Of a DNA stretch of 8,783 bases, positions 1 through 6,593 are shown piece by piece (within the stretch, counting starts at the first letter, position 1; each line of letters starts with the position of its first letter). The notes below the pieces were generated by a model that had not been told where the DNA came from, searched no databases, and saw only the letters and a list, made by a program, of their open reading frames with translations. The stretch covers positions 1 to 8,783 of the forward strand of contig CAMLNH010000097.1 in the NCBI GenBank assembly GCA_946481355.1. Reading direction: 5' to 3'. This DNA is from an uncultured Curvibacter sp. (lineage in GTDB: Bacteria > Pseudomonadota > Gammaproteobacteria > Burkholderiales > Burkholderiaceae). The position numbers and the translations under genes are program-made.

Positions 1-293
1 CCTACACGGCCACGAAGCACGGCGTCACGGGCCTGACCAAGGCCGCCTCGCTCGATGGCCGCAAATACGACATTGCGGTGGGGCAGATCGACATCGGCAA
101 CGCCGCCACCGAACTGGCCATGCGCATGACCCAGGGCGTGCCCCAGGCCAACGGGCAGATCGCCTCCGAGCCGCTGCTGGACGTGGACATCGTGGGCCAG
201 TCCGTGCTCTACATGGCGAACCTGCCCCTCGAAGCCAACGTGCTCTTCCACACGGTGATGGCGACCAAGATGCCGTTTGTGGGCAGGGGCTAG
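1..293 (+). CDS. SDR family oxidoreductase, C-terminal fragment (5' end outside window)
   Basis: The reading frame is open from the left edge (first full codon at 3) to TAG at 291-293, giving about 96 C-terminal residues. It opens with YTATKHG, which fits the Tyr-x-x-x-Lys catalytic motif of classical short-chain dehydrogenases/reductases: Tyr is the acid/base and Lys binds the nicotinamide ribose. The next residues ([12 protein letters not shown], then [12 protein letters not shown]) fit the helix and strand after the active site, and the substrate-binding loop region. The fragment ends in [11 protein letters not shown]. The NAD(P)-binding Rossmann half lies upstream of the window, so cofactor preference and substrate cannot be judged. 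An in-frame GTG at 78 exists, but starting there would remove the catalytic residues, so it is not a real start. The gene is convergent with the hydrolase and their stops overlap. The family call is confident; the specific reaction is unknown. Confidence 0.9.
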   Translation, partial: YTATKHGVTGLTKAASLDGRKYDIAVGQIDIGNAATELAMRMTQGVPQANGQIASEPLLDVDIVGQSVLYMANLPLEANVLFHTVMATKMPFVGRG

Positions 294-1216
294 GACGACT
301 GCTGCGCCAGGAAGCGCAGGTAGCGCCGCGCCACATCGGCCGGGGCTTCCATCATGGGCAGGTGACCCAGCCAGCTGAGGATTTCGACCTCGGCCTGGGG
401 CAGCAAGGCGCCCAGCATGCGCGCACCGGTGGCGTCAAACACCCGGTCCTGGCCGCCCCAGAGTGCCAGCACGGGGCCGCGCAGCGCACCGATGCGATCG
501 TGCAGCAGGTGCCGGTCACGCAGCTGCTCCTGCCAGAGGCGCTGATTGGACGGCGCACGTTCCAGTGCCTGGGCCCGGGCGCCCTGCAGGATGGGGTAGG
601 GCAGGAAGGGCGGGCGCGCGAACACCAAGTTCATCATGTCCCGGAAGGCTCGCGCGTCGGGCGTGACCAATGGTGCGCGGCCGGCCTCGATGGCCAGGTC
701 CATGTCGCTGGGCAACAAGCTGCGGATGCCGTGTGGCGCGCCGATGAAGGCCACGCTGGCCACGCGCTGCGGCCGTTCCAGCGCGAGCAGGGCCGCCAGT
801 GTGCCACCCATGGAGCTGCCGGCCAGATGCGCGTGCTTCACGCCCAGCGCGTCCAGCAAGGCGGCCAGGCGCTGGGTCTGGCTGACGTAGTCATAGGCGG
901 TGTCCTCGTGACGCGTGCTGGCGCCGTAGCCCGGCAGGTCCGGCACGATGACGCGGTAGTGCGGTGTCAGCCTGCGCGCGAAGTCCACCCAGTGGTCCTT
1001 CTCGCCGAAGATGCCATGCAGCAGCACGACTGTGTCCCCCTGGCCACCGGCGAGGTAATGGATCTGGTGTCGCCCCAGGGCGATGGTGTGTTCCTCCAGG
1101 CCCGCCCGTTTGCGGTTGAGCTCGGTCAGGGCCGGGCGCAGCAGCTCGGGCCGACCGTACCAGGTGGCCGGGACGAGGCAGGCCAGCGCGGCCAGGATCA
1201 GGGTGAGGTAGTTCAA
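290..1216 (-). CDS. alpha/beta-fold hydrolase with hydrophobic N-terminus
   Basis: This 308-residue protein has the full alpha/beta hydrolase layout. The oxyanion-region motif LLHGIFG is at 65-71, a PDLPGYGAS loop at 92-100, and the nucleophile elbow GSSMG at 133-137 (Ser135). An acidic residue in WGGQD is at 257, and the catalytic His is in LGH at 285. These form the expected Ser-Asp-His triad, although Asp261 is an alternative acid. A cap region lies between about 165 and 240. Residues 3-19 are hydrophobic and could be a membrane anchor or signal peptide, but no basic residue precedes them, so export is uncertain. The start is TTG at 1214-1216, with a strong AAGGAG 7 nt upstream; no ATG fits the N-terminus. 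Likely substrates are esters or similar bonds, not identifiable here. It is divergent from an AraC-type regulator, which may control it. Confidence 0.88.
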   Translation of the reverse strand: MNYLTLILAALACLVPATWYGRPELLRPALTELNRKRAGLEEHTIALGRHQIHYLAGGQGDTVVLLHGIFGEKDHWVDFARRLTPHYRVIVPDLPGYGASTRHEDTAYDYVSQTQRLAALLDALGVKHAHLAGSSMGGTLAALLALERPQRVASVAFIGAPHGIRSLLPSDMDLAIEAGRAPLVTPDARAFRDMMNLVFARPPFLPYPILQGARAQALERAPSNQRLWQEQLRDRHLLHDRIGALRGPVLALWGGQDRVFDATGARMLGALLPQAEVEILSWLGHLPMMEAPADVARRYLRFLAQQSS

Positions 1217-1223
1217 TCGGGTG

Positions 1224-1229
1224 CTCCTT
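1224..1229 (-). promoter_or_regulatory. Shine-Dalgarno deciding the TTG start of the alpha/beta hydrolase
   Basis: On the minus strand the sequence reads AAGGAG, then seven bases (CACCCGA), then TTG. The strong match and ideal spacing support the non-ATG start at 1216. Confidence 0.75.
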
Positions 1230-1253
1230 GTTCGTGCGGCCGGTCCCCCCGGC

Positions 1254-1293
1254 CTTGCGAGCGCAAGACTATTCGGCGGCAGGAAAAAAGACT
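1254..1293. promoter_or_regulatory. candidate operator region between the divergent hydrolase and AraC-type genes
   Basis: Inside the 91-bp divergent gap (1217-1307) lies a perfect 6-2-6 inverted repeat, CTTGCG-AG-CGCAAG, at 1254-1267. Overlapping its right arm is a direct repeat: AAGACT at 1265-1270 and again at 1288-1293, 23 bp apart. The similarity extends loosely (AAGACTATTCG against AAGACTTGTACG). AraC-family dimers commonly bind direct repeats about two helical turns apart, so this is a reasonable autoregulatory site. Binding is an inference. No clear sigma-70 promoter could be assigned on either strand. Confidence 0.35.
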
Positions 1294-1307
1294 TGTACGA
1301 TTGGGCT

Positions 1308-2042
1308 ATGCCTGCACAGAACAGCCTGACGCTGGGGGATAACCGGGCGCTTTACCTCGGTGAACTGCCCGCCACGGGCTGGCACCGGCATGCCTCGCCG
1401 GTGCTGCTGCAGGGGCTGTCCGGGCGTTTTGCCCTGCATCTGGGCTCCGGCCGTGTCGAGACCTGTCACAGCGCTCTTATCAACACTGGCATCGAGCATG
1501 TGTTCGACCCGCTGGGCGAGACCGTGGCCCTGGTCTATCTGGAGCCGGATGCGCCCGAAGTGCGTGGCCTGCGCGCTTTGTTCGCCCGGCATGGTGGCGT
1601 GATCCTTGATCCGGCCCGGCCGGTGCGCGCGCACAGCGCGAGCCAGACGCGGCTGCAGGCCTTCGATCTGCCGGCCCTGCTGGCCATGGATCTGCCGGCT
1701 GCCACGCCGCTCGACGCGCGGGTGCAGCACAGCCTGCGGCTCATGCGCCAGGGCGGCGAGCGTCCCTTGGGGCGCACCGATGTGGCCGCGGCCGTGCAGC
1801 TCTCGCCCTCGCGTTTCAACCACCTCTTCAGCGCCGAGATCGGTGTGAGCTTTCGCGATTACCGCATCTGGTCCCAAGTGCGCGCGGCCATGTCGGCCCT
1901 GGCCGCCGGGCCGCGGCTCACCGATGCGGCGCTCAGCGGGGCCTTTGTCGATTCCTCGCACTTCAGCCGCATGTTCCGCCAGACTTTCGGCATGACGCCG
2001 TCCAGCGTGCTCAAGCCGTTGCGGGAAGTCCGGCGGGTCTAG
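1308..2042 (+). CDS. AraC-family transcriptional regulator
   Basis: The protein has 244 residues from ATG at 1308. The N-terminal half (about 1-110) looks like a cupin-type sensor: GWHRHASPVLLQG at 24-36 is typical of the short beta-strands around the ligand pocket. The C-terminal third carries two helix-turn-helix units. The first is about 158-191 (DVAAAVQLSPSRFNHLF, then GVSFRDYR) and the second about 204-235 (LTDAALSGAFVDSSHFSRMF, then FGMTPSS). The second matches the AraC-family signature. It probably acts as a cytoplasmic one-component regulator; the ligand is unknown. The start is ambiguous: an in-frame TTG at 1293 has AGGA 8 nt upstream and would add five residues, whereas the ATG has no clear ribosome site. 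A GTG at 1221 would overlap the hydrolase control region and is unlikely. The gene ends 9 bp from the convergent nnr stop. Confidence 0.9.
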   Translation: MPAQNSLTLGDNRALYLGELPATGWHRHASPVLLQGLSGRFALHLGSGRVETCHSALINTGIEHVFDPLGETVALVYLEPDAPEVRGLRALFARHGGVILDPARPVRAHSASQTRLQAFDLPALLAMDLPAATPLDARVQHSLRLMRQGGERPLGRTDVAAAVQLSPSRFNHLFSAEIGVSFRDYRIWSQVRAAMSALAAGPRLTDAALSGAFVDSSHFSRMFRQTFGMTPSSVLKPLREVRRV

Positions 2043-2051
2043 CGGGGTTCG

Positions 2052-3488
2052 TCAGGCGTGCTGCGCCAGGGCGCCGGCCGTCAGCGGCTGCGCAGGAGGC
2101 CAGGCGTCCGCCGCGTGGCCGTGCAGCCAGACTGCCGCGCAGGCGGCCTCAAAAGCCTCGGCGCCGGCCGCCAGCCGCGCACCGATCAGGCCCGCAAGCA
2201 CATCACCGGTGCCGGCCGTGGCCAGGCGCGCATTCCCCGTGGGATTGATCACGGGCCGGGCCTCGGGCGCAGCGATCACCGTGCCCGAACCCTTGAGCAC
2301 CACGCAGCACCGATGCCGCTGCTGCAGCTCTTGCGCGGCATGCAGGCGATCCTGCTGCACTTCGGCGGCGCTGCAACCGAGCAGGCGTGCAGCTTCGAGT
2401 GGGTGGGGCGTCAACACAGTCGCGTGGCCGCGTCCCTGGCGCGCATGCACCTGGGTCTGCAGCTGAGGATCGCGCGCGATGGCGTTGAGGGCGTCGGCGT
2501 CCAGCACCAGGCGCGGCGCGGCCGAGAGCAGGCGCGGCAGCACGCTGCGGATGGCGTCACCGCCGCCGCAGCCGGCCACCACGCTCAGAGTCGCCGGATC
2601 AAGCGCGGCCGGATCGCGCAGCATCAGTTCGGGCTGACCCGGATCGAGCAGGAGGCCGCTGCCGTCGAGCAGGCCCACATAGACGCGGCCGGCACCGTGG
2701 TGCAGTGCTGCGCGGGCCGCGAGCAGGGCCGCACCGCCCATGCCGGGCGCGCCGCCGATCACGGCCACGTCGCCATAGCTGCCCTTGTGACTGGCGTGGC
2801 GTCGCTCGCTCGGAACGGCGGCTGCATTGAGCAGGGCCTGGGGCGGATGCCCTGAGGCGTCGACGTCGAGCGTGTCGAACCAGACCTCGCCGCTGTGATC
2901 GCGTCCCTGCCCGGTGTAGAGGCCGGGCTTGAGCGTCAGCAGGCTCAACGTATGGGTGGCTTGCACGCTCAGCGCCCAGGCGCGGCCGGTGTCGGCGTCC
3001 AGGCCCGAGGGCAGATCCACTGCAAGCACAGGCACGGTCAAGGTGTTCAGATGCGTGATCCACTGCGCCAGGCGGCCTTCGGGCGGGCGCGAGGAGCCGG
3101 TGCCCAGCAGGGCGTCGATGGCTGCCTCGCAGTCCGCCGGCGGCTCGTTCACGAATTGCACGCCGGCGGCCGCAGCGCGCGCGTGCGAGGTGCGGGCATC
3201 GGCAGGCGCGTGCTCGGGTGAGCCCAGCCAGCTCACGAGTGGCGTCTTACCCCAGACCTGCAGGTGCAGTGCGGCTTCAAGGCCGTCGCCGCCGTTGTTG
3301 CCGGGCCCGCAGGCGATCCACCAACGCTGTGCGTGCGGCGCCAGCGCCAGTGCCAGCCGGGCCGTGGCCAGGCCGGCGCGCTGCATCAGGGTGTGCGGGG
3401 GCAGGCTGGCTGCAGCAGAGGCTTCGAGCGTGCGCGTCGCACCGGCCGTGTAGAGCGCATGGGCGGGGCCGGGGACGATGCGCTGCAT
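2052..3488 (-). CDS. nnr: bifunctional NAD(P)H-hydrate epimerase / ADP-dependent NAD(P)H-hydrate dehydratase
   Basis: The 478-residue protein has the two-domain architecture of Nnr (YjeF). The N-terminal epimerase domain (about 1-215) shows GPGNNGGDG at 61-69 and VDLPSGLDADTG at 157-168. The C-terminal ribokinase-like dehydratase domain (about 230-478) shows HKGSYGDVAVIGG at 234-246, LDADALN at 329-335, TPHP at 360-363, KGSG at 399-402 and the phosphate-binding GTGDVLAGLIG at 426-436. Together these interconvert the R and S forms of hydrated NAD(P)H and dehydrate the S form using ADP, rescuing damaged cofactor in the cytoplasm. The ATG at 3488 gives the expected N-terminus (MQRIVPGPAHALY); the frame stays open upstream to 3605, but that part overlaps the preceding gene. 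It lies 13 nt behind the MBL hydrolase and is probably co-transcribed with it. No Shine-Dalgarno is visible. In enterobacteria nnr is usually beside tsaE; here it is not. Confidence 0.95.
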   Translation of the reverse strand: MQRIVPGPAHALYTAGATRTLEASAAASLPPHTLMQRAGLATARLALALAPHAQRWWIACGPGNNGGDGLEAALHLQVWGKTPLVSWLGSPEHAPADARTSHARAAAAGVQFVNEPPADCEAAIDALLGTGSSRPPEGRLAQWITHLNTLTVPVLAVDLPSGLDADTGRAWALSVQATHTLSLLTLKPGLYTGQGRDHSGEVWFDTLDVDASGHPPQALLNAAAVPSERRHASHKGSYGDVAVIGGAPGMGGAALLAARAALHHGAGRVYVGLLDGSGLLLDPGQPELMLRDPAALDPATLSVVAGCGGGDAIRSVLPRLLSAAPRLVLDADALNAIARDPQLQTQVHARQGRGHATVLTPHPLEAARLLGCSAAEVQQDRLHAAQELQQRHRCCVVLKGSGTVIAAPEARPVINPTGNARLATAGTGDVLAGLIGARLAAGAEAFEAACAAVWLHGHAADAWPPAQPLTAGALAQHA

Positions 3489-3501
3489 GGGGGCCGCAGG
3501 A

Positions 3502-4389
3502 TCAGAATTCGTAGACGTGGCCTTCGTAGGCCAGGCGCACCTCGGGGCCGCCGGGCGGCACGGGGTGGTCGACCAGGGCCTGCCGGTAGGCGGCCTCGAG
3601 CGCATCGTCGCTGCGCGTGGGTTCGTGGTGGGTGCAGTAGAGCACCTTGGCGCCGGCGCGTACCGCGTAGTCGATGCTCGACGCGTAGGTGCCGTGGCCC
3701 CAGCCCACCTTGGACGGGTACTCCTGCGCGGTGTAGGAGGTGTCGGCGATCAGCACGTCCACGCCCTGCATGCCCTTGAGGATGGAGGCCTGCTTCTCGT
3801 CGACGAAGCCCTGGTACTCGGCGTATTCGGCGTCGCCGGGCTGGTAGATGTTGTAAGGAGGCTCATGGTCGCCGGTGAAGAAGACGGACTTGCCCCGGGA
3901 CTCGATGCGGTAGCCGAAATTGATCACCGGGTGGTTGAGCAGGTAGGGCGTGACGGTGGCGCTGCCGATCTGCACGCTTTGCTCAGGCATGAGCGTCACG
4001 TACTCGATCGCGCCCTTCATCTCGGCCTCGCGCACCGGGAAGTAGCTGTATTGCAACTGCACCGACATGACCTGTTCCACACCCTGGCCGCTGACCGGGT
4101 CGTACGCACCATGCAGGCGCAGCACGTTGCCCGGGATGAAGTTGGGCACGAAGAAGGGCAGGCCCTGGATGTGGTCCCAGTGCGAGTGGCTGATCAGCAC
4201 ATGGGCCTGCACGGGCAACTCGGCCAGCAGGGTTTGCGAGAGCGGGAAGATGCCGGTGCCGGCATCGAGAATGATGAGCTCGTTGTCGTCCGTGCGCACC
4301 TCGATGCACGTGGTGTTGCCGCCATAGCGCACGGTGTGCGGGCCGGGAGAGGCGATGGAGCCGCGTACGCCCCAGAACTTGACTTTCAT
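3502..4389 (-). CDS. metallo-beta-lactamase-fold metal-dependent hydrolase
   Basis: The 295-residue protein begins MKVKFWGVRGS. That N-terminus is typical of an MBL subgroup related to PhnP, RNase Z and class II cyclic-nucleotide phosphodiesterases. Metal ligands are visible: HSHWDH at 68-73 (His68, His70, Asp72, His73), His153 in LNHP, Asp174 in FTGDHE and His254/His255 in YCTHHEP. The metal set appears complete, so the enzyme should be active, probably on a phosphodiester or similar bond; the substrate is not known. It is likely cytoplasmic, with no signal peptide. Its ATG overlaps the HDOD stop as ATGA (4386-4389) and no Shine-Dalgarno precedes it, so translation probably depends on ribosomes finishing the HDOD gene. 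The frame stays open upstream to 4653, but that part is only the HDOD gene read in another frame. Confidence 0.9.
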   Translation of the reverse strand: MKVKFWGVRGSIASPGPHTVRYGGNTTCIEVRTDDNELIILDAGTGIFPLSQTLLAELPVQAHVLISHSHWDHIQGLPFFVPNFIPGNVLRLHGAYDPVSGQGVEQVMSVQLQYSYFPVREAEMKGAIEYVTLMPEQSVQIGSATVTPYLLNHPVINFGYRIESRGKSVFFTGDHEPPYNIYQPGDAEYAEYQGFVDEKQASILKGMQGVDVLIADTSYTAQEYPSKVGWGHGTYASSIDYAVRAGAKVLYCTHHEPTRSDDALEAAYRQALVDHPVPPGGPEVRLAYEGHVYEF

Positions 4390-5234
4390 GATTCGAGCTG
4401 GGAGAAGACCTGCGCTTCCTCGAAGAGCGCCTGTAGATCGCCGAGTTCGGCAATCACGTGGTCGAGGTTGCCGCCCAGGCGCCGGGCCAGGGCCGGGGGC
4501 AGCGGTTCCACGAAATGGTTGCCGCCGAAGCCGAACTGCAGCTTCTTGGCGATCTGGTTCGCTGCGAAGACGCAGGCGATCATGGGAGTGTCCTTGACCT
4601 CGGGACCGTGCATGTTCTGGATGGTCTCGACCAGCTTGGGGGCGAAACGCCATTTCTCGACCAGCATGCCGCCCACCACCGTGTGGTCTACGCCGATGGT
4701 CTGGCGCAAGGCCTCGTGCAGCGAGCTGCCCTGGCTCTTGCTGGCTTCCAGTGCCTGCTTGAATTCATCGGGCATGAACTGGGCGAAGACCACCTTGCCG
4801 AAGTCGTGCAGCAGGCCGGCAATGAAGCAGTCCATGGGGTCGGTGTCGTCCATCTTCGTGCCCAGCTCGCGCGCGATGCTGGCCGTGGCGAGCGAATGCA
4901 GCAGGTACTGCTGCACATCGAAGCCGGCGGCATTGCTCCTGGGCAGCATGCCGATGGCGGCGATGCTCAGCGCCAGATTCTTGATGGTGTTGAAACCCAG
5001 GAAGACCACCGCATGGTTGACCGAGGCAATCTGCTTGGGCAGGCTGTAGTAGGCCGAGTTCACGACCTTGAGGATCTTGACCGTGACCACCGGATCCTTG
5101 TCGATCACCTGCACCAGATCCTTGGGCGTGCAATTCACGTCGCGGGTGAGATCCAGGATGGCCTGCACGCTTTTGGGGAAAGCCGGCATGCCGTCAACGG
5201 CGGCTGCCAGTTTTTGCGACAGTTCAGGACTCAT
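4386..5234 (-). CDS. HDOD domain-containing protein
   Basis: The protein has 282 residues from ATG at 5234. A GTG 36 nt further upstream is possible but falls inside an inverted repeat and adds an unconserved-looking tail. Residues about 12-210 form the HDOD domain. GMPAFPKSVQAILDLTRD (15-32) is the usual opening, and LVQVIDKDPVVTVKILKVVNSAYY (40-63) the typical core helices. Then come VNHAVVFLGF (72-81) and an HD-like GLLHDFGK at 140-147 (His143, Asp144). HDOD domains are degenerate relatives of HD phosphohydrolases and generally act as signalling or protein-interaction modules; catalysis has not been generally established. No receiver, GGDEF or EAL domain is attached, so the output is unclear. 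Its stop overlaps the next gene's start, which makes the MBL hydrolase the most likely partner. The start is unusual: the 12 nt before the ATG are one arm of an inverted repeat, and no Shine-Dalgarno is present. Confidence 0.92.
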   Translation of the reverse strand: MSPELSQKLAAAVDGMPAFPKSVQAILDLTRDVNCTPKDLVQVIDKDPVVTVKILKVVNSAYYSLPKQIASVNHAVVFLGFNTIKNLALSIAAIGMLPRSNAAGFDVQQYLLHSLATASIARELGTKMDDTDPMDCFIAGLLHDFGKVVFAQFMPDEFKQALEASKSQGSSLHEALRQTIGVDHTVVGGMLVEKWRFAPKLVETIQNMHGPEVKDTPMIACVFAANQIAKKLQFGFGGNHFVEPLPPALARRLGGNLDHVIAELGDLQALFEEAQVFSQLES

Positions 5235-5279
5235 GGGTGCATTGTGGACGGGGGAGGCCCAACTGTACACAATGCCCCC
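5235..5279. repeat. imperfect 12-nt inverted repeat abutting the HDOD start codon
   Basis: On the plus strand the left arm is GGGTGCATTGTG (5235-5246) and the right arm CACAATGCCCCC (5268-5279). They are separated by 21 nt and pair at 11 of 12 positions, with an uninterrupted 8-bp core GCATTGTG/CACAATGC. The repeat fills most of the 57-nt gap between dadA and the HDOD gene, and its proximal arm ends at the base next to the ATG. In mRNA it would form a hairpin hiding the translation start; as DNA it could be an operator with two half-sites. No T-run follows on the minus strand, so it is not a standard terminator for dadA. The repeat itself is seen directly; the role is inferred. Confidence 0.6.
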
Positions 5280-5291
5280 AGCATCCCGGCT

Positions 5292-6545
5292 TCAGCCTTG
5301 CAGCCGCGCGAGGCCGAAGCCGGCGAGGTCGGTCTCAGGCATGCGCCCGGCCACCAGGTCGGCCAGCGCGCGGGCTGCGCCGCAACCCAGGGTCCAGCCG
5401 CTGGAGCCGTGGCCGCAGTTGAGCCACAGGCCGGGGATGCCGCTGGCGCCCAGCAGGGGCGGGCCGTCGGGCAGCATGGCGCGCGTGCCCTTCCAGGTCT
5501 GCACACCGCTGGAGAGCACGGCCGCGCCGGGGAACCAGTCCTGCAGCACCTTGTAGAGCGTCTGCACGGCTGCCCGGTTGTGCTGTTCGGCGCGGCCTCC
5601 GAGTTCGGCACCACCGCCCACGCGCACCCGGTTGCCCAGGCGCGTGATGGCCACCTTGTAGCGTTCGTCCATCACGGCGCTGCGCGGCGCGTTGAGGGGT
5701 TCGCGCACATTGGCGCTGACGGAATAGCCGTGGACGGCGGCCAGGGGCAGTTTCAGACCCAGGCCGCGCAGCAGACGCGCCGAGTCCATGCCGGCACAGA
5801 GCACGGCGGCGTCGAAGCGCCGAGGCAATCCTTCGCCCACGATGTGCACGTCCATGCCTGCGCCGGGCGTCAGACGCTCGACCCCGGTGCTGAAGTCGAA
5901 CTGCACGCCGCGCGCCACGGCTGCGTTCTTGAGCAGCAGAGCGAACTGGCGGCAGTTGCCGGCCTCGTCGTCGGGCAGGTGGACGGCACCCAGAAAGGCA
6001 GTGTCCGGGTTGAGGGCAGGCTCGATCGTACGCGCCTCTTCGGCATTGAGCTCGCGGTGGGCGACGCCCTGGTCTTTGAGCAGTTGCAGGCCGGCGCGTA
6101 GCTGGGCCTGCTCACGCTCGGAGCGCAGCAGCACCAGCAGGCCCGGGCTGCGGTCGAATTCGAGCTCCAGTTTGTCGGCGATCGCGTGCAGGCGGGTCTT
6201 GCTGTAGCGCGCCAGACCCTGCAGGGCGAGTCGGTTGCGCAAGGACGTGTCGGAAGAGCAGGCGCGCCAGCTTTTCCACATCCAGGCCAGGTCGCTGCCT
6301 GTCAGGGGCAGGCTGTGGCGCACCGGACGGTGGCGCGCAAACAGCTGGCGCAGCACGCGCAGGGACATGCCCGGCGTGGCCCAGGGGCTGCTGTAAGCCG
6401 GGGCGATCAGGCCGCTGTTGGCGAAGCTGCCTTCCTCGGCGGCAGCGATGCGGCGCTCGAAGACCGTGACCTCGTGACCGTCACGGGCAAGTTCCCAGGC
6501 GGTGGTGACGCCGATGATGCCGGCGCCAATGACTGCAATTTTCAT
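5292..6545 (-). CDS. dadA: FAD-dependent D-amino-acid dehydrogenase (DadA family)
   Basis: The 417-residue protein starts MKIAVIGAGIIG, the FAD-binding Rossmann motif (GAGIIG at 7-12), with the ribose-binding Glu30 at the end of the second strand (VTVFER). SFANSGLIAP at 40-49 followed by SSPWATPGM closely resembles the DadA family. The C-terminal NCGHGSSGWTLGCG (376-389) is the conserved second FAD-contacting segment. Length is slightly below the roughly 430 residues of well-known DadA proteins. Family members oxidise D-amino acids (classically D-alanine) to 2-oxo acids and ammonia at the inner membrane, passing electrons to the respiratory chain. No alanine racemase gene lies beside it, unlike in dad operons, so the natural substrate may differ. 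It sits 48 nt behind the amidase. No Shine-Dalgarno is visible before the ATG. Other glycine-oxidase-like members of the family remain possible. Confidence 0.88.
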   Translation of the reverse strand: MKIAVIGAGIIGVTTAWELARDGHEVTVFERRIAAAEEGSFANSGLIAPAYSSPWATPGMSLRVLRQLFARHRPVRHSLPLTGSDLAWMWKSWRACSSDTSLRNRLALQGLARYSKTRLHAIADKLELEFDRSPGLLVLLRSEREQAQLRAGLQLLKDQGVAHRELNAEEARTIEPALNPDTAFLGAVHLPDDEAGNCRQFALLLKNAAVARGVQFDFSTGVERLTPGAGMDVHIVGEGLPRRFDAAVLCAGMDSARLLRGLGLKLPLAAVHGYSVSANVREPLNAPRSAVMDERYKVAITRLGNRVRVGGGAELGGRAEQHNRAAVQTLYKVLQDWFPGAAVLSSGVQTWKGTRAMLPDGPPLLGASGIPGLWLNCGHGSSGWTLGCGAARALADLVAGRMPETDLAGFGLARLQG

Positions 6546-6562
6546 GGATGAGGGAGAGGGTA

Positions 6563-6586
6563 CCCGCTCGCAAGATGGCTCGCGGG
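6563..6586. repeat. short interrupted inverted repeat between amidase and dadA
   Basis: In the 48-nt gap, CCCGC (6563-6567) pairs with GCGGG (6582-6586). Inside, GC (6570-6571) pairs with GC (6578-6579) around a 6-nt loop. The same stretch is also a direct repeat of GCTCGC (6566-6571 and 6579-6584). The hairpin is weak and has no T-run after it, so it is at most a partial transcription or RNA-processing signal after the amidase stop. Confidence 0.3.
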
Positions 6587-6593
6587 ATGGAGA

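Noticed and set aside
1178..1216. Lipoprotein signal (Cys13) on the hydrolase
   Set aside because: The residues before the Cys (ALA) are a poor lipobox, no basic residues precede the hydrophobic stretch, and the segment is short for a lipoprotein signal.
1221..1307. AraC-type regulator starting at the GTG at 1221
   Set aside because: It would overlap the hydrolase ribosome site and the candidate operator, and the extra residues do not resemble a sensor domain.
362..1342. Long plus-strand open frame (326 codons) opposite the hydrolase
   Set aside because: It is antisense to a gene with an intact catalytic triad. The translation is low-complexity Gln/Gly/Arg-rich with no recognisable domain, as expected for a GC-rich shadow frame.
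2052..3605. Nnr starting at 3605 (517 residues)
   Set aside because: The added segment is Pro/Arg-rich frame-shifted MBL sequence. The expected Nnr N-terminus begins at 3488.
3502..4653. MBL hydrolase starting at 4653 (383 residues)
   Set aside because: The extra 88 residues are the HDOD coding region read in another frame. The conserved N-terminus MKVKFWGVRGS begins at 4389.
3478..6101. Two long plus-strand open frames (523 and 547 codons) opposite nnr, MBL, HDOD and dadA
   Set aside because: They span several well-supported minus-strand genes and cross gene boundaries. They have no domain signatures and are best explained by codon bias in GC-rich DNA.
6563..6586. Intrinsic terminator after the amidase
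   Set aside because: The stem is only 5+2 bp with an internal loop, and no T-run follows on the minus strand.
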